Origin: Paracoccaceae bacterium | GTDB lineage: Bacteria; Pseudomonadota; Alphaproteobacteria; Rhodobacterales; Rhodobacteraceae | DNA length: 64,000 bases | Direction: 5' to 3' | Assembly (NCBI GenBank): GCA_902632125.1 | Contig: CACPBQ010000001.1 | Coordinates: 1 to 64,000 of the forward strand | Part shown: one piece after another, positions 63,091 through 64,000 of the stretch | Layout of the letters: each line of letters starts with the position of its first letter | Position numbering within the stretch: the stretch's first letter is position 1 | Position numbers and translations under genes: made by a program | The notes under the pieces: model-generated | Databases searched by the model: none | What the model was told of the DNA's origin: nothing | What the model saw: the letters and a program-made list of their open reading frames with translations, nothing else

Positions 63091-64000
63091 TTATCCTTTT
63101 GAAAATTCTGGATAAGCTTCCATACCAAGTTCAGACGTATCCAATCCAGCGACTTCCTCTTCTTCGCCAACACGTATGCCCATAGCAGATTTTAGAATGG
63201 TCCAAACGATACTCGAAGTAACTACAACAAATACCCCTACAATAATGATAGACGTAAATTGGATAAGGTATGAAGCATCACCGTTTGTTGCGGGTACGAC
63301 CATTGTTCCCCAAATACCTGCAAAAAGGTGGACTGGGATTGCACCTACCACGTCGTCGATTTTAAACTTATCTAACATTGGAACAGTAAAAACCACGATT
63401 AACCCACCTACAGCGCCGATCAGCGTTGCAGCACCTAAAGACGGTGTTAACGGTTCTGCAGTAATGGAAACTAATCCTGCTAAACAGCCATTTAGTATCA
63501 TAGTTAAATCAGGTTTTTTATAAAGAAACTGTGTTAACAACAGGGCAGCAATTGCACCACCCGCAGCAGCAGCATTGGTATTCGAAAAAATCCTGGAAAT
63601 ATCAGCTACGTCACCAACAGAACCCATCGCAAGTTGTGAACCTCCGTTAAAACCAAACCAACCCATCCATAATATAAATGTTCCTAGGGTAGCTATTGCT
63701 AAATTTGAACCTGGTATTGGAGTAACCTTGCCATCCTTGGCATATTTGCCAATACGAGGACCTAAAATTATTGCCCCCATGAGAGCGGCCCATCCACCAA
63801 CGGAGTGCACAACTGTTGAGCCTGCAAAGTCAAGAAAGCCCATCTCGTCTAAAAATCCCCCGCCCCATTTCCAACTAGCTTGGATCGGGTAAATAAGTCC
63901 AGTTAGAACAATTGTAAAAATTAAAAATGGCCACAATTTGATACGTTCTGCCAGAGCACCAGAAACAATAGATGCTGTAGCAGCACAAAACATCAATTGG
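63091..64000 (-). CDS. amtB: Ammonium transporter (Amt family), 3' part; continues past the window edge
   Basis: At least 302 codons; the frame is open to the right edge of the window, so the N-terminus and start are not seen. Amt hallmarks: ALAERIKLWPFLIF, VVHSVGGWAALMGAIILGPRIG (conserved part VVHSVGGWAALMGA), GSNLAIATLGTFILWMGWFG and FNGGSQLA. The second conserved histidine lies in AIPVHLFAGIWGTMVV. The C-terminal cytoplasmic tail ends LDTSELGMEAYPEFSKG, a region that contacts PII proteins in this family. No glnK gene is seen downstream; a PII gene may lie upstream, outside the window. Confidence 0.95.
   Translation of the reverse strand, partial: QLMFCAATASIVSGALAERIKLWPFLIFTIVLTGLIYPIQASWKWGGGFLDEMGFLDFAGSTVVHSVGGWAALMGAIILGPRIGKYAKDGKVTPIPGSNLAIATLGTFILWMGWFGFNGGSQLAMGSVGDVADISRIFSNTNAAAAGGAIAALLLTQFLYKKPDLTMILNGCLAGLVSITAEPLTPSLGAATLIGAVGGLIVVFTVPMLDKFKIDDVVGAIPVHLFAGIWGTMVVPATNGDASYLIQFTSIIIVGVFVVVTSSIVWTILKSAMGIRVGEEEEVAGLDTSELGMEAYPEFSKG

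Overview
The window is chromosomal, AT-rich DNA from an alphaproteobacterium, most likely a low-GC marine member of the Rhodobacterales (Roseobacter group). The signs are the Rhodobacterales-style trmD N-terminal extension and C-termini of L31 and Amt, a ccrM-type GANTC methylase beside rnhB, the DUF721/DsbA/mutY neighbourhood, the N-formylglutamate amidohydrolase plus DUF1244 pair, COQ9, an aa3-type cytochrome oxidase subunit IV micro-gene and a dmdC-like acyl-CoA dehydrogenase. Lipid A genes show a Gram-negative envelope. Genes are tightly packed, with many 1-11 bp overlaps and convergent genes that touch. I see no rRNA, tRNA, IS element, prophage, CRISPR array or obvious island.

Layout: (1) 1-2.4 kb, rimM-trmD-rplS-rpmE, with a structured rplS leader. 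(2) 2.4-4.5 kb, a KDO-transferase-like gene (probable ATT start) and lpxK. (3) 4.5-9.2 kb, a CoA-transferase, dsbA-like and dciA-like genes facing mutY and alkB. (4) 9.2-15.3 kb, ccrM, rnhB, a LacI regulator, a YdcH-type micro-gene, trmN6-like, DUF2007, polyprenyl diphosphate synthase and ispE. (5) 15.3-23.5 kb, a TPR protein, ETF-QO, greA, a quinone oxidoreductase, COQ9, rpsU, ppk2, an Lrp regulator and ytoQ. (6) 23.5-29.3 kb, pyk-rpmI-rplT-pheS-pheT on the minus strand. (7) 29.4-33.3 kb, an amidohydrolase, DUF1244, gltX and a dadA-like gene. (8) 33.3-41.7 kb, a seven-gene operon of a complete branched-chain-type ABC importer flanked by two acyl-CoA-ligase-family enzymes. (9) 41.8-46.2 kb, a molybdenum-cofactor operon fdhD-mobA-mobB-unknown-moeA, then an orphan oxidase subunit IV gene. 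(10) 46.3-50.7 kb, a dmdC-like acyl-CoA dehydrogenase with an MBL-fold hydrolase, a Sua5-type gene and yqgE. (11) 50.8-57.9 kb, a DsbD-alpha-like protein, an RND efflux pair, moaB and a uracil-DNA glycosylase gene split by a -1 shift at an A8 tract. (12) 58.0-64.0 kb, pyrB with a catalytically degenerate pyrC', plsY, an alpha/beta hydrolase, prs, an unknown small membrane protein and the 3' part of an ammonium transporter gene.

Most of this is housekeeping: translation, isoprenoid and lipid A synthesis, pyrimidine synthesis, DNA methylation and repair. The accessory functions are uptake and activation of an unidentified carboxylate, molybdoenzyme maturation, alkane hydroxylation and possibly DMSP-derived sulfur metabolism. 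No large unknown system stands out. The most unusual items are small: the slippery A8 in the uracil-DNA glycosylase gene, the hairpin formed by the rpsU Shine-Dalgarno region, the intercistronic hairpin and small membrane protein after the ammonium transporter, the unnamed protein in the Moco operon, and the ATT start of the KDO-transferase-like gene.
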